Program-made: the position numbers and the translations under genes
From: Undaria pinnatifida
Lineage: Eukaryota; Sar; Phaeophyceae; Laminariales; Alariaceae
Length of the DNA stretch: 64,000 bases
Reading direction: 5' to 3'
NCBI GenBank assembly: GCA_012845835.1
Contig: JABAKD010000004.1
Span: 10,799,022-10,863,021, forward strand
Notes under the pieces: model-generated
What the model was told of the DNA's origin: nothing
Database searches by the model: none
Seen by the model: the letters and a program-made list of their open reading frames with translations, nothing else
Shown here: piece by piece, positions 12,628-27,152 of the stretch
How the letters are laid out: each line of letters opens with the position of its first letter
Numbering within the stretch: the stretch's first letter is position 1

Positions 12628-15600
12628 CTGTTGCTGCCGCTGCTGCTCAAGCAGCTGCCGCCGCTCCTGCTGCTGCTGCTGCCGCCGCTGCTGCTGTTGC
12701 TGCAGCTGTTGCTGGGATGGTTGCGGGGGAGAGGGGAGGGGTAGCCCAAGGGGTGCGAAAGGCTGGTGCTTGCAGGTAGGGCAAGTCCACACGCCGTGCC
12801 GTTTCTGCGATCGGGGTTTCCAACAACAAAGAAGCGAGATTAGAGAAGGGAGAGGGCATGGGGGCGGAGGGGGGGGGGCACTAAAGAGGGAGAGGGAGCG
12901 CGGGGGAGCATAAGAGGAGGCCTAGCGGCCGGGCTTCAAGAGGATGCTCGACCACGCTCGGCGGCAGGCGTACCGATGGCTGCCATCACCAATTGGGGGT
13001 GCCGAGTGACTCAATATTCTAGCCGATCAAACGCAGAATGGCGGATAGCCCAGAAAATAAGACCCCCACTCTAGCATCTAGCTTGTAAAAATAACAGATC
13101 GGTCACAGCGGATAGTCGAGTAAACTGTTCTCCGTTTTACGCTGTCGCCAAAAAGATTGATCGCCACGGATAGCCGAGGAACACCGTCACACAAAAATAA
13201 CAAAAAAAAAGCGACAAAACACAATTCAAACCAAAAAAAACGGCTGCAAAAAAACCTGCAAAACCAGAAAAAACAAACAGAGAAAAAATAAAATCACCCC
13301 CCCCCACCCCCCCCCCCCCCCCCCCTGAACCAAAAGAAAAAAAAAACACCACACCTGCACACTTACCCTCGATTGCCCCGCCAAGAGAAGGCACTCCACG
13401 TGTCGTGGACGGTGGCACACCGCGCACCGCAGCGCGGGCCACACCTCCTCCTCCCCCTCCCCCGCCGCTGCCGCCGCTGCCGCCGCAGCAGCGGCTTTCT
13501 TGCTCCCCTTCCCTTTCTTAGTTGGGGTTTTCTTAACCTTAGCCTCCGGGTCAGCGTTGGCCCCGCACGCCAGGCAGAGAACCTCCCATGGGGGTGGGGC
13601 GGAGAGGAAGTCCTCCATAGTTTCTCTAGGAAGCGCGGCGGTTCTCTCCTGGACAACGGTCAAAAGCCGCTCCTGATAGGATTGGGTTTGGTTTGAAGAG
13701 GGGAGGGGGGGGGGGGGGGGGGAAGGAACTTTTGAGGAAACGTTTGGGGAGTGGGAGTGTACGGAACGAGCGGGGAGAACAGAAGATCTGGGATATGAAT
13801 TCCATCTTGTACAGACACGAAAAAAAACTTGACCCACAACAAATTGCATTCCTACCTTGTACAGGCGCTCCAGCTGCTCCTTGAAGTGCTCCGCTGCTAT
13901 CCACAAGGGCGACCCATCATGATTGAACTTCTGGGCGTTCTTCCAGACCTATCGACGATAAAACGGACAGAAGAACGGAGAGAGGCGTTTCGGAGGTGGG
14001 AAGTGCGGTGGGGGGTGGGGGGGAACAAAAGCCGAACCCCCCGAGAGGACCCACATACGTAAGGTACAACCTGCCCCAGTCAACCCTACTAAAGCTGGCA
14101 AATGAAGGCATTTCAGGGAGTTGTCACACTACAAGTACAGCAATTAAAAAAAAAAATGGCTTGACAGACTCTTGTTGTAACCATAACAGACTCTTGTTGT
14201 GCCCGTACCGACGAGGCTTTAGTGCATTGCGTCGGCCGTACGCCCGCGGCCGTGGCTCATTTTTTATGACGGACCGCCATCAGCCGTTTTTTCACCACAC
14301 CCGCCATCCCACCCTATCCCAGCCGACCACACCCCACCCGACTCACGAGCTTCATGTCCCGGTAGAAGGACACATGGTCGAACGGGGCCGTGACTGTCTC
14401 GAACGAAAGGCCGTACGCCTCCGGCCACTCCCAAGCCCCCGTATCCGGCGCCGCCGCCACCACCGGCTGCTGCTGCTGCTCTTGGCCCCGGCCCACTCCC
14501 GCATCACACCCCGGGAAACCCCCATCTGCCGCGAAGGCAACAGAATTACTGCCGCCACCACCACCGTCACCACCCCTACCGCCGGCAGCCTCCTGGTTAG
14601 CATCGATGGCAAGAGTATCACCTGCCTCCGCAGCAGCAGCAGCAGCCGCAGAAGCTTCATTACGAGAAAAACCTCCACCATCGCCACCCCCAGCCCCACC
14701 CTTGCCCCCATCCCCGCCAATAACGTCACCGTTAGCCCCATAAAATTCCCCGCCAAAACCGCCGCCGCCGCCGCGCGACTCTTCCGGTCGACCCCGCTCC
14801 CACCCCTCCCGTCTCCCGTTAAAGCAAGCCTCCATACTGCCGTCAACGCCCTCGACGTTGGCGAAAAAGCTCGCATGTCCGTAGGCAACCCCTGTCCCCC
14901 CCCCCGTCGCGGAAGAAAAAGACGACTTGGAAACCCTTGGGCTAGCGTCAGAGATGCCCTCAGCTTGGCGCGATGCGGCCAAAAAATTGCTCGCAACTGC
15001 CTCCACGCCACCACAATCACCACCAAAACCACCACCGCCACCACCACCACTAAAATTACCCCCGCCGTCACCACCACCAACTCTACCGCCACCGCCTCCA
15101 CCGTTGATGCTCAGGTCAACCCCGTTCGAGATTGGATCAAAGTTATCACCAGAAATACCGTGGCTGGGTCGGGGTTGGTGTTGATGTTGGCGTTGGTGTT
15201 GTTGGTTTCGGTTTTGTTGCTGGTGTTGTTGTTGGTGGTGTTGGTGCTGGGTTTGGTGCTGGTGCTCGTGTTGGTTCGAACGCTCGCTCTGGTGTGGCTG
15301 TTGGTTTTCATATTCATATTGCTGCTGCTGCTCCTGGGATCCCGCTAAAAACCACGCTTCCATCGCTGCGGGTGCCTCTGCGGGGGGCAACACAGGAGCG
15401 GGCTCCGGCTGGGGCTCGGGCGGAGGGGGAGCAGCGACATCTTCAGGATAGAGGCCCCCGAACGCTCCAAGCTTAACTTTGTAGTACATCGTCTGCAGGT
15501 CCATGGGTCGCTTGATCATTACTGCGTAGAGGGGGTAGCTGCTCGGCATAACGCCGAAATAGTGGAGGGTGGGGGGGGTGGGGGCGAGAGCGTAGCGTGT

Positions 15601-18600
15601 AGGGAGGGGGCGGGGCGGGGTTGGCTGGCTTCCGATAAGCACTGGCTATCAACCATTGCCTCATTTTAATGTGAAATACGTTGCCGACTACTGTGTACAA
15701 AATGGGTCATTAACTCGCCGCTTTCGCCTGTCCCAACCCAATAATGTCATGTCGATGGAAGCCGGCACCATGTTAAAAGACAAACCGAAGGCGTTAAGAC
15801 ATACCCGCACCTGGTACCACTGCAACATACGCACGCAACGTAGGTATCGGCAATAAAATGAAAGCGTTGGATCTCTCATCACCTGACAAGGTCAACGGGC
15901 TCGAGGAAAGCCAGGAAGAGCTGCTGTTGCGCCAAGAGGCGAATGATGAGCCTAAAGAACGGAAGGAAGGTCCATTGGGGGAGGGCGGGAGAGCGGAAGG
16001 AAGATCCATTGGGGGAGGACGGGAGGGCGTTACGTCTTTTGATGATTTAGAAGGGAAAATACAGCAACACAAACACTGGCAAGATAACAGCATCGGCCAC
16101 TGGTTGGAGGGTCGCACAATTCGAATCAGAACAACCTGCAGGAGCTAGTATAACACGGGCGCAGGACGGTCCTATTCGTCCCAAATCGCCCTAACAAACA
16201 AGCAAACACGCAAACAAGCAAACAAACACAGTACACCAACCAAGCAATCAAGCAACCAACCAATCGACATACCAACTAAAATCACCCACCCACCCATAAT
16301 CGACATATCAACCAAAACCACCCACCCATCGATCCACCCACCCACCCACCGATCAACCACCCGCCCAAGCAACCAACCAAAACTCAACCACCACCCCAAC
16401 CCTCCCTCACATCGCAATTTGAGTCAGCTCCACCACCGAACCATCCGTAGCAACCACGCTAATCCCCGGAGTCCCCGCACCAGCACCGCCCTCCCTAGCC
16501 ACTTCTAACGCCCCTCCCCCCTCCCCGCCAGCACCACCCGCAACTCCATTGCCCTCACGGGGCGCCGCCTCCCCCCAATCCCCCGAGGAACTGCGAACGC
16601 GGTTACTGCCAGTAGCCGCCTTTTGGCCTGTCCCTGCGCGTGCCAGCGAGGCTTTGGCGTTGGCTGCGGAGAGAGAGGGGGCGGAAGCTTCGTCGGCTTT
16701 GCACTTCGGGCAAAGAAACTCGCCGTCTGGAACCTGCGTTGCATCCGGAGGGGGGGGTGGGGAGAAGGGTGTTGCATGTGGAGGATGGGGAGGGGGGGGC
16801 ATTTGGAGAAAGGGTAAGGCCAGAGGGGGGGGCGGCCGTTGTATTCGAAGTAGGGGTACGTGCAGAGGCACGGGGGGGAGGGGGGTGGGTGTTGCATTAT
16901 GAAGAGGGGTAAGGGCGGGGGCAGCGGACCGGGGGACTTGTGTTGCATTCGGAGGAAGGGTAAGGCCTCAGCACCCTGCACGCTATCAGCACCCTGCACG
17001 TTTTTTGTTCGTTACTATTGTTACAAGAGAAGGGCACGGGAGATCAGCACCCTGCGGGCTTTCTATTCGATTGTTCCGTATTTTCGTGGTTTCCACACTG
17101 CGCGTTTTTCGATCGGTTCATTTTCCAGGTTTGTGTCCGTACCTTTTTGAGCTTGGGCTCAAGGCAGAACATGTGAATCTCCCGATCACAGCGGTCGCAG
17201 ATGAGTGTTTTGTTAGGGTTGTCGTCGCGCCCACACAGGGCACACCCCTCCGACCAAGGGACCCTCGCCAGCAACGCCTGTCGAAAAATGGAAAGCCCGG
17301 GACCCCCCCGACGGAGGAGCAAAAACAACGTACACACAACAGGCAATGAAGGCCAGGATTGACCTATGTCATGCAGGATTGTTTGCGCGCGAAAACCATC
17401 AGCGGTGCAAAAACGAAAACACATGGCCATGACAGAAGCCGCGGCCACTTGTATATACCCGACAGCAGCATTAGAAACCATATTACCATACCAAAACAGC
17501 ACGACGTACAGAATACCAAGCTGCACATAAAACGTGCAATATAAGGAGTTACAAGTACAGTCGAAGGCGCTTTCCTACGGGAGACGCTAGGCCAACCTGT
17601 GTCACCGCAACAAAACGTTGTTACCCACCCGCACCTCAGTCGAACGGAGAAAGAGCCCTCGTCGCATTCCCCAACCCTGAGGAAAAAAAAGTCGTTCAAA
17701 AAGAAAAGGACACCTCCATCCACAACAGACGCCGCTGTCAATCCGCCTACCTGGATGTGCTTTTCCGTCAGTCCGCCGTTTGCGTGTTCCCAATCCGGGC
17801 CGCTGGAAGCCCAGGGGGGTGCGGTGCCCTCAAGGTCAGCGAAGTGGAGAGCGGCCAGCAGCTCCTCCGGAACTCCGTCCTCGCCTTCCGCCTTCCTCTT
17901 GCCCTTGTCCTCCTTCGGGCTGTTTGTATTTAAAAAAGAAAACACGATTCGATAGGTTGGTGTTCGTGTTGAGTTGGGATGTAGCAATGGGGCGCGGGGG
18001 GGGTAATCCTTTTACCACTGCAAAAATGAAACAAACCGAAAAAAAAACAAAACGTTCTTGAAACGAAGGCGCAGTTTCAAAGGGGAACAAAAACTTTCAC
18101 ATCGAACGAAATTCGCAACACAAGTTCCATGTGGTTTGTTCCCAAAACGTGGTGTTGCACTTCCGACCTCCTCTTTGCCCTTGTCCTTCTCGGAGCTGGA
18201 TTACGTTATTCGAGAGGTTGGTGTTTGTGTTAAGTAGGGATATAGTGAGGGAGGCGACTGATATTGACACCAATAGGTACCAACACCGATACCAAAATCA
18301 ACGGCGACACCAACACCGACACCGACATCGTCACCAGCGCAAACACCAACGCCAATACCCACACCAACACCCGCCAACGCAATAAGTAGCAACACCAACA
18401 CGCACCAGCATCCACACCAACGCACCAGCAACAGAATCAGCACCAACACCAACACCAACACCAACGTCAACACCCTCACCAAAATCAACAAACACCAGAA
18501 ACAAATCCAGCACCAGCACCAGCACCACACCAACACCAACATCCACATCCACAACAACACCGACAGCAACCAGCACCAACACCAACCAATAACGGACACC

Positions 18601-21600
18601 AACCAACGCCACAGATTCCATTTTCATACCAACAACAACAACCTGTACCAACAGTAACGCCAACACCATAATCAACATCGACATCTACAAACAACCCACA
18701 GGACTTGTCCCACCCTCACAAAAAACACTTCTGGTACAACGTGGAAAAAAAAACGAAGAACAAAACACAAATGTGAAACACAAAAAACACGAACAAGAAA
18801 TTGCAAGCAAATATTGCTACAAAAAGTCAGCAAAACAACACTGGAAACAACAACAAGCAACACAACGCCCTACCAGCACACACTAAACACAAAAAAACAC
18901 AAACACGCCTGCTCACCGTTTCGCACGCCAGGGTCCCATGACCCATCTCTCCAGCAAAATGTCAAAAGCCTTGGCAAGCTTGTCCGCCGCCACCCAGACC
19001 TCCGAACCCTCCTTGTTGTAACGCTTCCCGTTCCTCCAAACGAGCCGAACGTCGCTGGCGAACCGCACCACGCTCTGCCCGTAGCTATTCATTACGTGAA
19101 GGTATTACGGGGGACCATAGTAAATAGGACCAAATATTGTTAGTCAAAATAGGGAAATATATTGGTTTTTGTGTGTACCGTAGGTCCTATTTACTATGGT
19201 CCCCCGTAATAGAAAGGTTTTAGGGAGTTGCCGTACGACGGGGGCAGCGTGGAGACGATCAAAAGGGGGAAAATGTGGTGGCGGCAGTGTTTTAAAGGTC
19301 GAGGCCGTTTTTGTCTTGGCAGGCAAAAAACTGTTGCATTACACTACTTACATCATGCATGACCAACTGTTTATTTCGTTGAGGGAAAACGCGTTTTAGG
19401 GCGCTGTCATAAGACAGAGGCAGGGAGACGATCAGAAGCGGGAATACACGATGGTGGTGGTGGTGTTTTAGCGGCCGAGGCCGTTCTTCGCCTTGGAAGG
19501 CAAAAAGCTATATACTCCGGAGTATTTCGTAGAGGGGAAAAGGTGTTTTAGGGCGTCGTCGTACGACGGGGCAGCGTGGAGATGATCAGAAGGGGCAAAC
19601 ATGGTGGTGGTGTTTTAGCGGTCGAGACTTTCGGCCTTGGAAGGCAAAAAACTATTTGGTGGAGGTAAAAAGGCGTTTCTAGGGAGTTGCCGTACCAGGG
19701 GGGTATCAGGGAGACGATCAGGAGGGGCAAAACATGGTGGCGATGGCGGTGCTCTAACGACCTAGGCCGTTGTATGCCTTGGAAGGCAAAAAAGCCGCTT
19801 CATTATGGGGTGCGTACAGGCTTCCATTTATATTTAGTTTGCAGCCGGGCATCGCTGTCGGAGCGCACCACGCTTCGCCCGTAGCTATTTATATCATACA
19901 GTTAATGGGAAGGGGTGGAGAAGATCCAACGGGCGAGGGGAAGGGGGGAACAGATATATTTGGTCGAGGGAAAAGGTGCTTCGAATTGGTTGTGTACTGA
20001 ATGTCGATCGGTAGAAACAACCGTTTAATGAAGAACATGCACACGTCCAGCGGGCTACCCAATTTAAGAGACCAGCGGAACAGGCGGGTGTTACCGCTCT
20101 TTTGCCTGCGCCACTCTTATCTCAGATTGGATACCATGTAGGTCTCAGTATAGGCGTCACAAGGCGTGACAAGCCGATTTGACCGCTCTTGAGTTCGTGT
20201 TTCTTAGTATGGCCGCTCGTAAATCGGGTCCCCCACCGTATGAAACACTCACTGGAGGGCCTCTAGGCGTCGGTCTATTGTCCGCAGATCGCACGGCTCA
20301 TCCACGAATTGATGGTAGTCGGTGAATACCGTCGTGTCGACCGGTCGACGGAAGGCCATGCTCTCCGGGGCCGTGGCCAGGTAACGCACAAGAGCGCGGC
20401 ATCTGCGTAAAAAAGAGGGGGGGGAAATGGAAAACAATAGTAATAATAGTAAGTTAGGCCAAAATATTAAAAAAAAAAAAACGTAAAAACAAATACTTGA
20501 GACCCTTGGTACCTGGTAGAGATATACTCATGTGAAAACATGGGAGGAAACTGGTCAAAAGATCGGGGAAACGATCACCACAATACCCTCTCGCCTCACG
20601 CCTCCCGCCCCTGCCCTCCCGCCTTCCCTCCCCCTCACCTCCTCATGCTGCTCGTCTTGACGCCACGAAGAGAATCCGTGGGTTGCTCCACAACTTTAGC
20701 GGTAGCAGGCTTCGCATCAGCACTACCGCCCACGTCTATCGTCCCACTGCCCGATATAGACGCCGCGCAGATCGGCGGCGGAGGGGTGTCGGTTGCCCTG
20801 ACATTTCGCATTGGCAGCAGCGTTCCTGGGAGCAGCGGCTCGTCTCCTGGGCCAAGCTCTAGCCCAACTACGTCCGAAGGGTTATCGATGAGGTGGTCCA
20901 CAAGGGCCTGGGAGGGGATGGCAAAAAAAGGCGCGGTTTAAGTTGACGAAGTAGTTTTTTTTTGTTTTTATGTGGGTCGGTGTGTTTGGGCACACCGACC
21001 ACAACACCAACACCAACGCCAACCACATCACCAACCACAACAACAACTCCAACAATACAACCAACAACACCATCAAGACATCAACTACAGGACCGACACT
21101 ACCAACATCAACAATAAACACCCCCACCCACACCACTACCAACGCCACCACAAACCAACACTCACACCACCAACACACCAACACCCAACACCCGCACCAA
21201 CACATACGCCAACACCCGCACCAAAACAACACCAACACCCACACCCACATAAATACCTACACTAACACCAACACAAACGCCAACGCAAACACCATCGCCA
21301 ACACCAACACAAAACACTTACGTCTACAACAACACAAAACACCAACGCCAACAGCAAACAAAAAGCGACGCCAACACCAACACCAATACCAGTACCCTCA
21401 CCCACACCAACGCCAACACCAACACCAACGCCATACCTCCGCCCAACCCCCCCCACTCCCCACCATAACCCCGCCACCCACCCCTCCCCTATACTTCAGG
21501 GACAGCTTACCGATATCTCAAGAGCTAATAAAATATACCAGCATCAAGAATACCGCACGTACACCCAGCATTCGTCACCGTATCCGCACCTGCGCACGTC

Positions 21601-24600
21601 CCCTTTCTTCAGCTTACCTCCAACGCGATGTCTTTCGTGTAGCGCGCGGTAAACGCTTTGTAGACGTCAGGGCTGATTGACCGAGCCATTGCCTCAAGGG
21701 CGAAATTCGGCGCAGACTGGCCCTTGTTGATCTCGATGGCTTCCTACACTCCCGGGTAACGGGGAATACCGATAGAGGATTAGGGAGGAAATATTGAGTT
21801 AGTAGCACGTAGCCCTAAAGCGATAAAAACAAGGGAATGGAAGATAGATTTGGCGAGTGGAGTGAGCTGAGGGTTTAGGGAAGGGGATTCACTTGCGCGT
21901 GGCCATGGAGCGTTTAAAACGAGTCACGAACGACAGATAGAGCCGATCCAACGAACGATTGGGAACTAGGAAGGGAACCGTTGCTAGCACGTAAACCATT
22001 CAAGCGTTCAAAACTAGGAGATGACCAACGTGTTCGAGACCGGTCTTAAATATGCAGTCCACCACATGTTCAACGTTGACCGGGAGACCCGTCTTAAATA
22101 TGTAGTCCACCACACGTTCAACGTAATAGACGGTGTAAAAATAGCCAAGAAACATCCCGCCACCAAATAAACAACCAATGAGCCAGTCCAGCAAGAAAAA
22201 AATAAAAATGTTCCACTCTTGAACCGCCATTCAAATTAGGATGCATAGCCGCCGCTACTACGACCGAACAACGTAAAATCAGGACCAAATACGGTAAGAT
22301 AAAACATGGGAATACATAGTTTTTCGTGGATATCGTGGGTCCTCATGACCATGGCTCTTTGTAATAGCCACTCGCGCAGCAGGATGCCATAAACTTGTGT
22401 AGGTTGGTTGAGAACTAGGCCAATGGTTGGCTGAATCTCAGCCGGCGGTCGAGGAACCCGGCTTCAGCCAACTCGAAAGGAGTCCCAACTTTTTGGCGTT
22501 TTAATGCTTTTACACCTGGAAAACATTTTTTTTTACAAATGCACTTGAAGTTAGTATAGGGAGGGATTTTCGGGCTCTATAAGAACAACGCTTGAAATAA
22601 CGCCCTTACCTCGATGACCTTCTTGACCTGGACGGCGTTTTTTGTCGGGACTCGCATAGCGGTCAGGAGGGCGGCAACCCAGTGGGGGGCGACGGGAATG
22701 GCGTGAACGTGGGTCAAGAACCTGGAACCATGAGCACGAAGCGCATCAGGAAACCAGACAGACAGATATACAGAAAAAAGAGAGGGGAGGAGGAAACATT
22801 AGCATAACGATCCCGAAAAACAGGTGCTATGGATGCCTTCTCAAGTGATAATTGTGGTCTTGTCACTCGTATAGTGCGAGCGCGTAGCCAAACAAGTGAT
22901 CTTCCGTATAGCACGCATGGTACCACACCCCCTGCGACGAAAATCGGGGGGGGGGGGGGCGGGGTTCTCCAAACGGGCAGGCAAACCCAACGTGGCTTCG
23001 GAAAATACTCCGAAGTATATATCAATACACGCGTCGATCGGCGTTTGTACTCCCCCCGCGGTCGAGAAACCAGCTTGGAAAAATTCCGAGGGGGTGTGCT
23101 ATCTTGGGTATTCGCATTTCATGGGTAGGCTGCTGAGCGCGCGGGCTCCGTCCTCGGCCCCAACGTCTGCAATTCAGTGAAGCGACTGCCGCGGGTGTCA
23201 ACACAACACAAGCCAGGGGCTACAAACGCAATCCCACCTCTTGATGTTCTGGGACCCGTACTTGGACGATATTCCTGTGCCGGAGCTGGGGAGCTGCAGC
23301 CCCAGAACGGACGACAGTTGCCCGCCCGTCTTGTAGTTATCCCCTCCCCCTGCCACACCGTAGCGCGCAATCCTCGCCAGGTTTTCCTGTACATGGTGGG
23401 TTGAGATGCTGTCAGGAAATTTGGTGCTGTGTACCTTTGCAACATAGCCTACACCAGCAACAGCAAATACACTAAAATTGACACCAACACCAGCACCAAC
23501 ACACAACACAAACACCACTACCAACACCAGCACCAACACACAACACAAACACCACAACCAACACCAGCAACACATCAATTAACACAACACCAACACTGAC
23601 AGCATCACCTCCACTTCCAGCGCCAACACCATCACCAACACCCCCATCGCCACCACACAAGAGCCACCACGTCAATGATCATTCCATCAAACACCCCAAC
23701 GTGTCAACCCCACACATCCTCATATGTCACCTGCACCCCCCCCACCAACGTAAAAACCACTTCACTCACCCGCTCCACGCTCTTAGTATTCTCCTCGCGC
23801 CACTTCTCCAAGCGCAATCGCAGCGCCCTCAACACCGCCGCGTCTGGCTCAGCCGTCGCCCCCCCGTCCTCCTCCTCCTCCTCCTCCTCGCTAGCCTCGC
23901 TAGCCGCTCCAGGTTTCCCCCCCTCCCCCTTCCCATCAGCGCCCTTCCCCCCCGCCGCGGACCCAGCTTCCTGCTTAAGTTTCTGCGCCGCCGCGGTTCC
24001 TCGAGCTAACCCCGCGGCTGCTTTTTCGGCAGCTTGCGCTGCTGCTTTTTCCGCCGCCCTTTCTGCCGCGGCTTCCGCTGCGGCTGCCATCGCGGCTACC
24101 CGAGTGGACGTCCCCAAGAGAGCCCTCGCCGGGGTCAACTTGGCGTCGCGGCCTATTGAGGAACGCCTCCCTGTCCGGCCGGTGGGGGTGGTTGGTGCTG
24201 CAGGGGGTGGCGGTGAACCCGCTGTAGTTTCCGTTTCTCCTTCTCCTGAGGATGGCGCTGCTTCTCCTGCTTCTTCTGCCGCTGACACTGCTGCGTCCGC
24301 TGTTGCTTCCGCTGTCGCCGACTCTGTAGCTGACTCTGTCGCTGGTTCTTTAGCTGACGCTCCCGCCGTACCTGTCCCCGTGTCGGCTACCACCTTCGCG
24401 GACACCGACGCTGTTCCTGACGCTGTCACTGACGAACCTGTTTCAGTCCTCCCCGCCGGCGCCGCCGGTGGGTTTTTATGCCTCTCTGCTGCGATGGGAC
24501 TTTCTCCCGTTGTCGTCGCGGTGGCCGCAGCGTCAGCTGAGGCGGGAGCGGTGGCAGGTTCGCCGTTGGGTGGTAACGCAAAGCACTTCCCGGTATCCGT

Positions 24601-27045
24601 CGCAACTTCCGCACCAGCGTTACCAACCGCAGTCGAATTCGCAGCAGCAGCAGCGGCAGAAGCAACGCATGCCGCAGCACCATCAGCACCGGGAGCCGAA
24701 GGGGCGGCCGCAGCACCAGGGGCTGCAGCAGCATCAGAAGCTGCGGAAGGCGAACCAGCATCAGCAGTTTTACCAGCTTCAGCAGCCTTAGCCTTCGCGA
24801 CGGCCTCAACAGCAGCAGCAGCTTCCGCAGCCTCAGCCTCAGCTTCCGCCTCCTCTTCAGCAGCCTTAGCAGCAGCAGCCCTTTCCGCCCGCGCCGCCAC
24901 CGATGCCGCCGCCGCGGCCCTCGCTTTCGCCGCCTTCGCCGCCCGAGCAGCAGACATCGCCGTAACCGCCGCCTTAATGTTGGCAGCTTTAACCTTAGCC
25001 GCAGCCTCCGCCGCAGCCTCCGCAGCGGCGGCAGCCTCGGCTGGATCTAAATCCGGGCTATCCTCGGATTCCGCTGCCGGCTGGCCTGCCGCAGCACGTC
25101 TTTCAGTCGTTGATTCCCGCTTGGCGGATCCTCGTTTCCCCGATTCAGGGTTCTCCGATCCCGAGTTCTCCAATGATTTTGAAGATGGAGGTTTCCCGGC
25201 GGCGGAGGCGGCAGCGGCGGTCGCTGCATCCGTATCGGTGTCAGCGGCACCGCTAGTGTCACCGTCCCCGGTCATCGATCTCTTTTTCCGGCCAGGACGT
25301 TTGCCGGTCGGCACGTACGCCGGCTTCTTCTTCACGGTAGGTTTCGTCTTCTTCTTCTTGCTCCCTCGCGGAACCTTGTCGGCGTTGCCTGCCCCCCCGC
25401 CCCCGACGGAAAAAGAAAATGGTGGCGCCATCAAAAAAAGAAAACGAAGACGTGGCATTTCGAAAAAAGAAGGACGATCATATGGCATCATCAAAACGAA
25501 ATACGACCACGTGACGTCATCAAAACATACCTCAGGTATATAATCACACCATCGTATGGGGACGTACCATCTTAGGATGAGAGGGGAGGGTGAAGGGAGA
25601 GGGAGGGGGAGTTTGAGGGAGGGAGGGAGGGGGGGGGGAGGGTAGAGGGGAAGGGATAGGGGGCAGGGGGGGTAGCGAGGCTGGGAAAAGAGGGAAGGAA
25701 GCGACAAAATAGGAGCCGAGGAGTTCAGGAGTGGAGGCGAGGGGGGGGGGGGGGCGGGTAAAGACCTCTCTACGGACCTCCTGTCCCGACACGAAAACTC
25801 GTATTACTGGAGGCATCCGGTTTGGGGTGTGCGGAGGCACGGTTGCATATTTACACTCGGTGTCTAACTAGGCCTGTCCCACAATCGGGTAACAAGAAAT
25901 GGACCGCGATCCCCACAAGTCGTCCGTGAAATTCTCCCACAGACTCGCACCTACAAACAGATGCGCCTCAACCCGACTACCCACCCCAAGGCCACCGGCC
26001 GGACCCTTCGGGTTCCGACCTCCACGCTTACCGGTGATGCTCTTCAGAAAACCGGGTCCGCGCCTGGAGTCGTGCTGGGCGTCAAGCCAAGCGCAAGCTG
26101 GAGACATGTGCTGAGGCTCAATTTTTCCGCCCTTCCCGTGCTTTTTCCGGGCCGCTTTTCCCTGCGCGGCCTGACACCGCCACCAAAACAAGAGGCGCAA
26201 ATCCACAGAACGCGTGGATACGAATGGCTTACGTGGTTACACATCGTGTGGCAACGAAGCGGTACTACCTAGGGGAAGGGGACCTGGTACCCACAGTATT
26301 GAAATTAACTAATCAATTAAACGCTGTGTTTTTCAAGGGACAGGGGTTGGTAATAAAAACAATGAAAACGAGGGATGCACTATTGCTTGCGTAATAAAAT
26401 AACAGCTCACCTGGGACTGGGACGGTGCGCCCGACGTATCGCCAAATATAGCGTCTTGTTCCGCCCAATTCAGGAGTAGAGCCGAAACGGATTGCCTTGC
26501 AAACTCCGGCCAAGTCAACTATAACAATATCAAAAAAGAAACCAAAGCGTTGTGCACAAAACGGAAGGAGAAGCGCGCGAGGAGGGGAGGTGGGGAGGTG
26601 TTAGGGATGGTTGTGTGTTGAGTAAGAAATACAATGCGTGCCTTCCTCGTCTGTCGTCCCGGCAGGACTAAAGGATTGCCGAGAGAGAGAAAAATATGTA
26701 CGTCACGTGAAGCAAACACAGACAATGGAATTTATCATGACTTGAATGTCAAGGAGAGCACCACCAACAACGTTGACCACGACAGCAGCAACAACAACAA
26801 CACCACCCACAACACCAACACCTAATACTAACAACAAGCACAGCAACAACACCAACACCAACACCAACACCGACACCAGCACCAACACCACCACCACCAC
26901 CACCACTACCACCACCACCACCACCAACGACAACGACAACGACAACAACGACAACAACACCAGCACCCGCACCAGCACCAGCACCAACACCACCACCACC
27001 ACCACCACCAACGACAACAACAACGACAACGACAACACCAACACC

Positions 27046-27116
<71 letters not shown>

Positions 27117-27120
27117 CACC

Positions 27121-27152
<32 letters not shown>

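Noticed and set aside
23675-25543. 622-codon plus-strand open frame
   Set aside because: Shadow of the Ala/Lys-rich exon 6 on the minus strand; GC-rich Ala codons stay open in reverse. No domain is seen in the plus frame.
25868-26031. C-terminal extension of exon 5 to the stop near 25868
   Set aside because: A good donor (CCG|GTAAGC) at 26031 gives the exact phase needed for exon 6; reading on would end the gene before its bromodomains.
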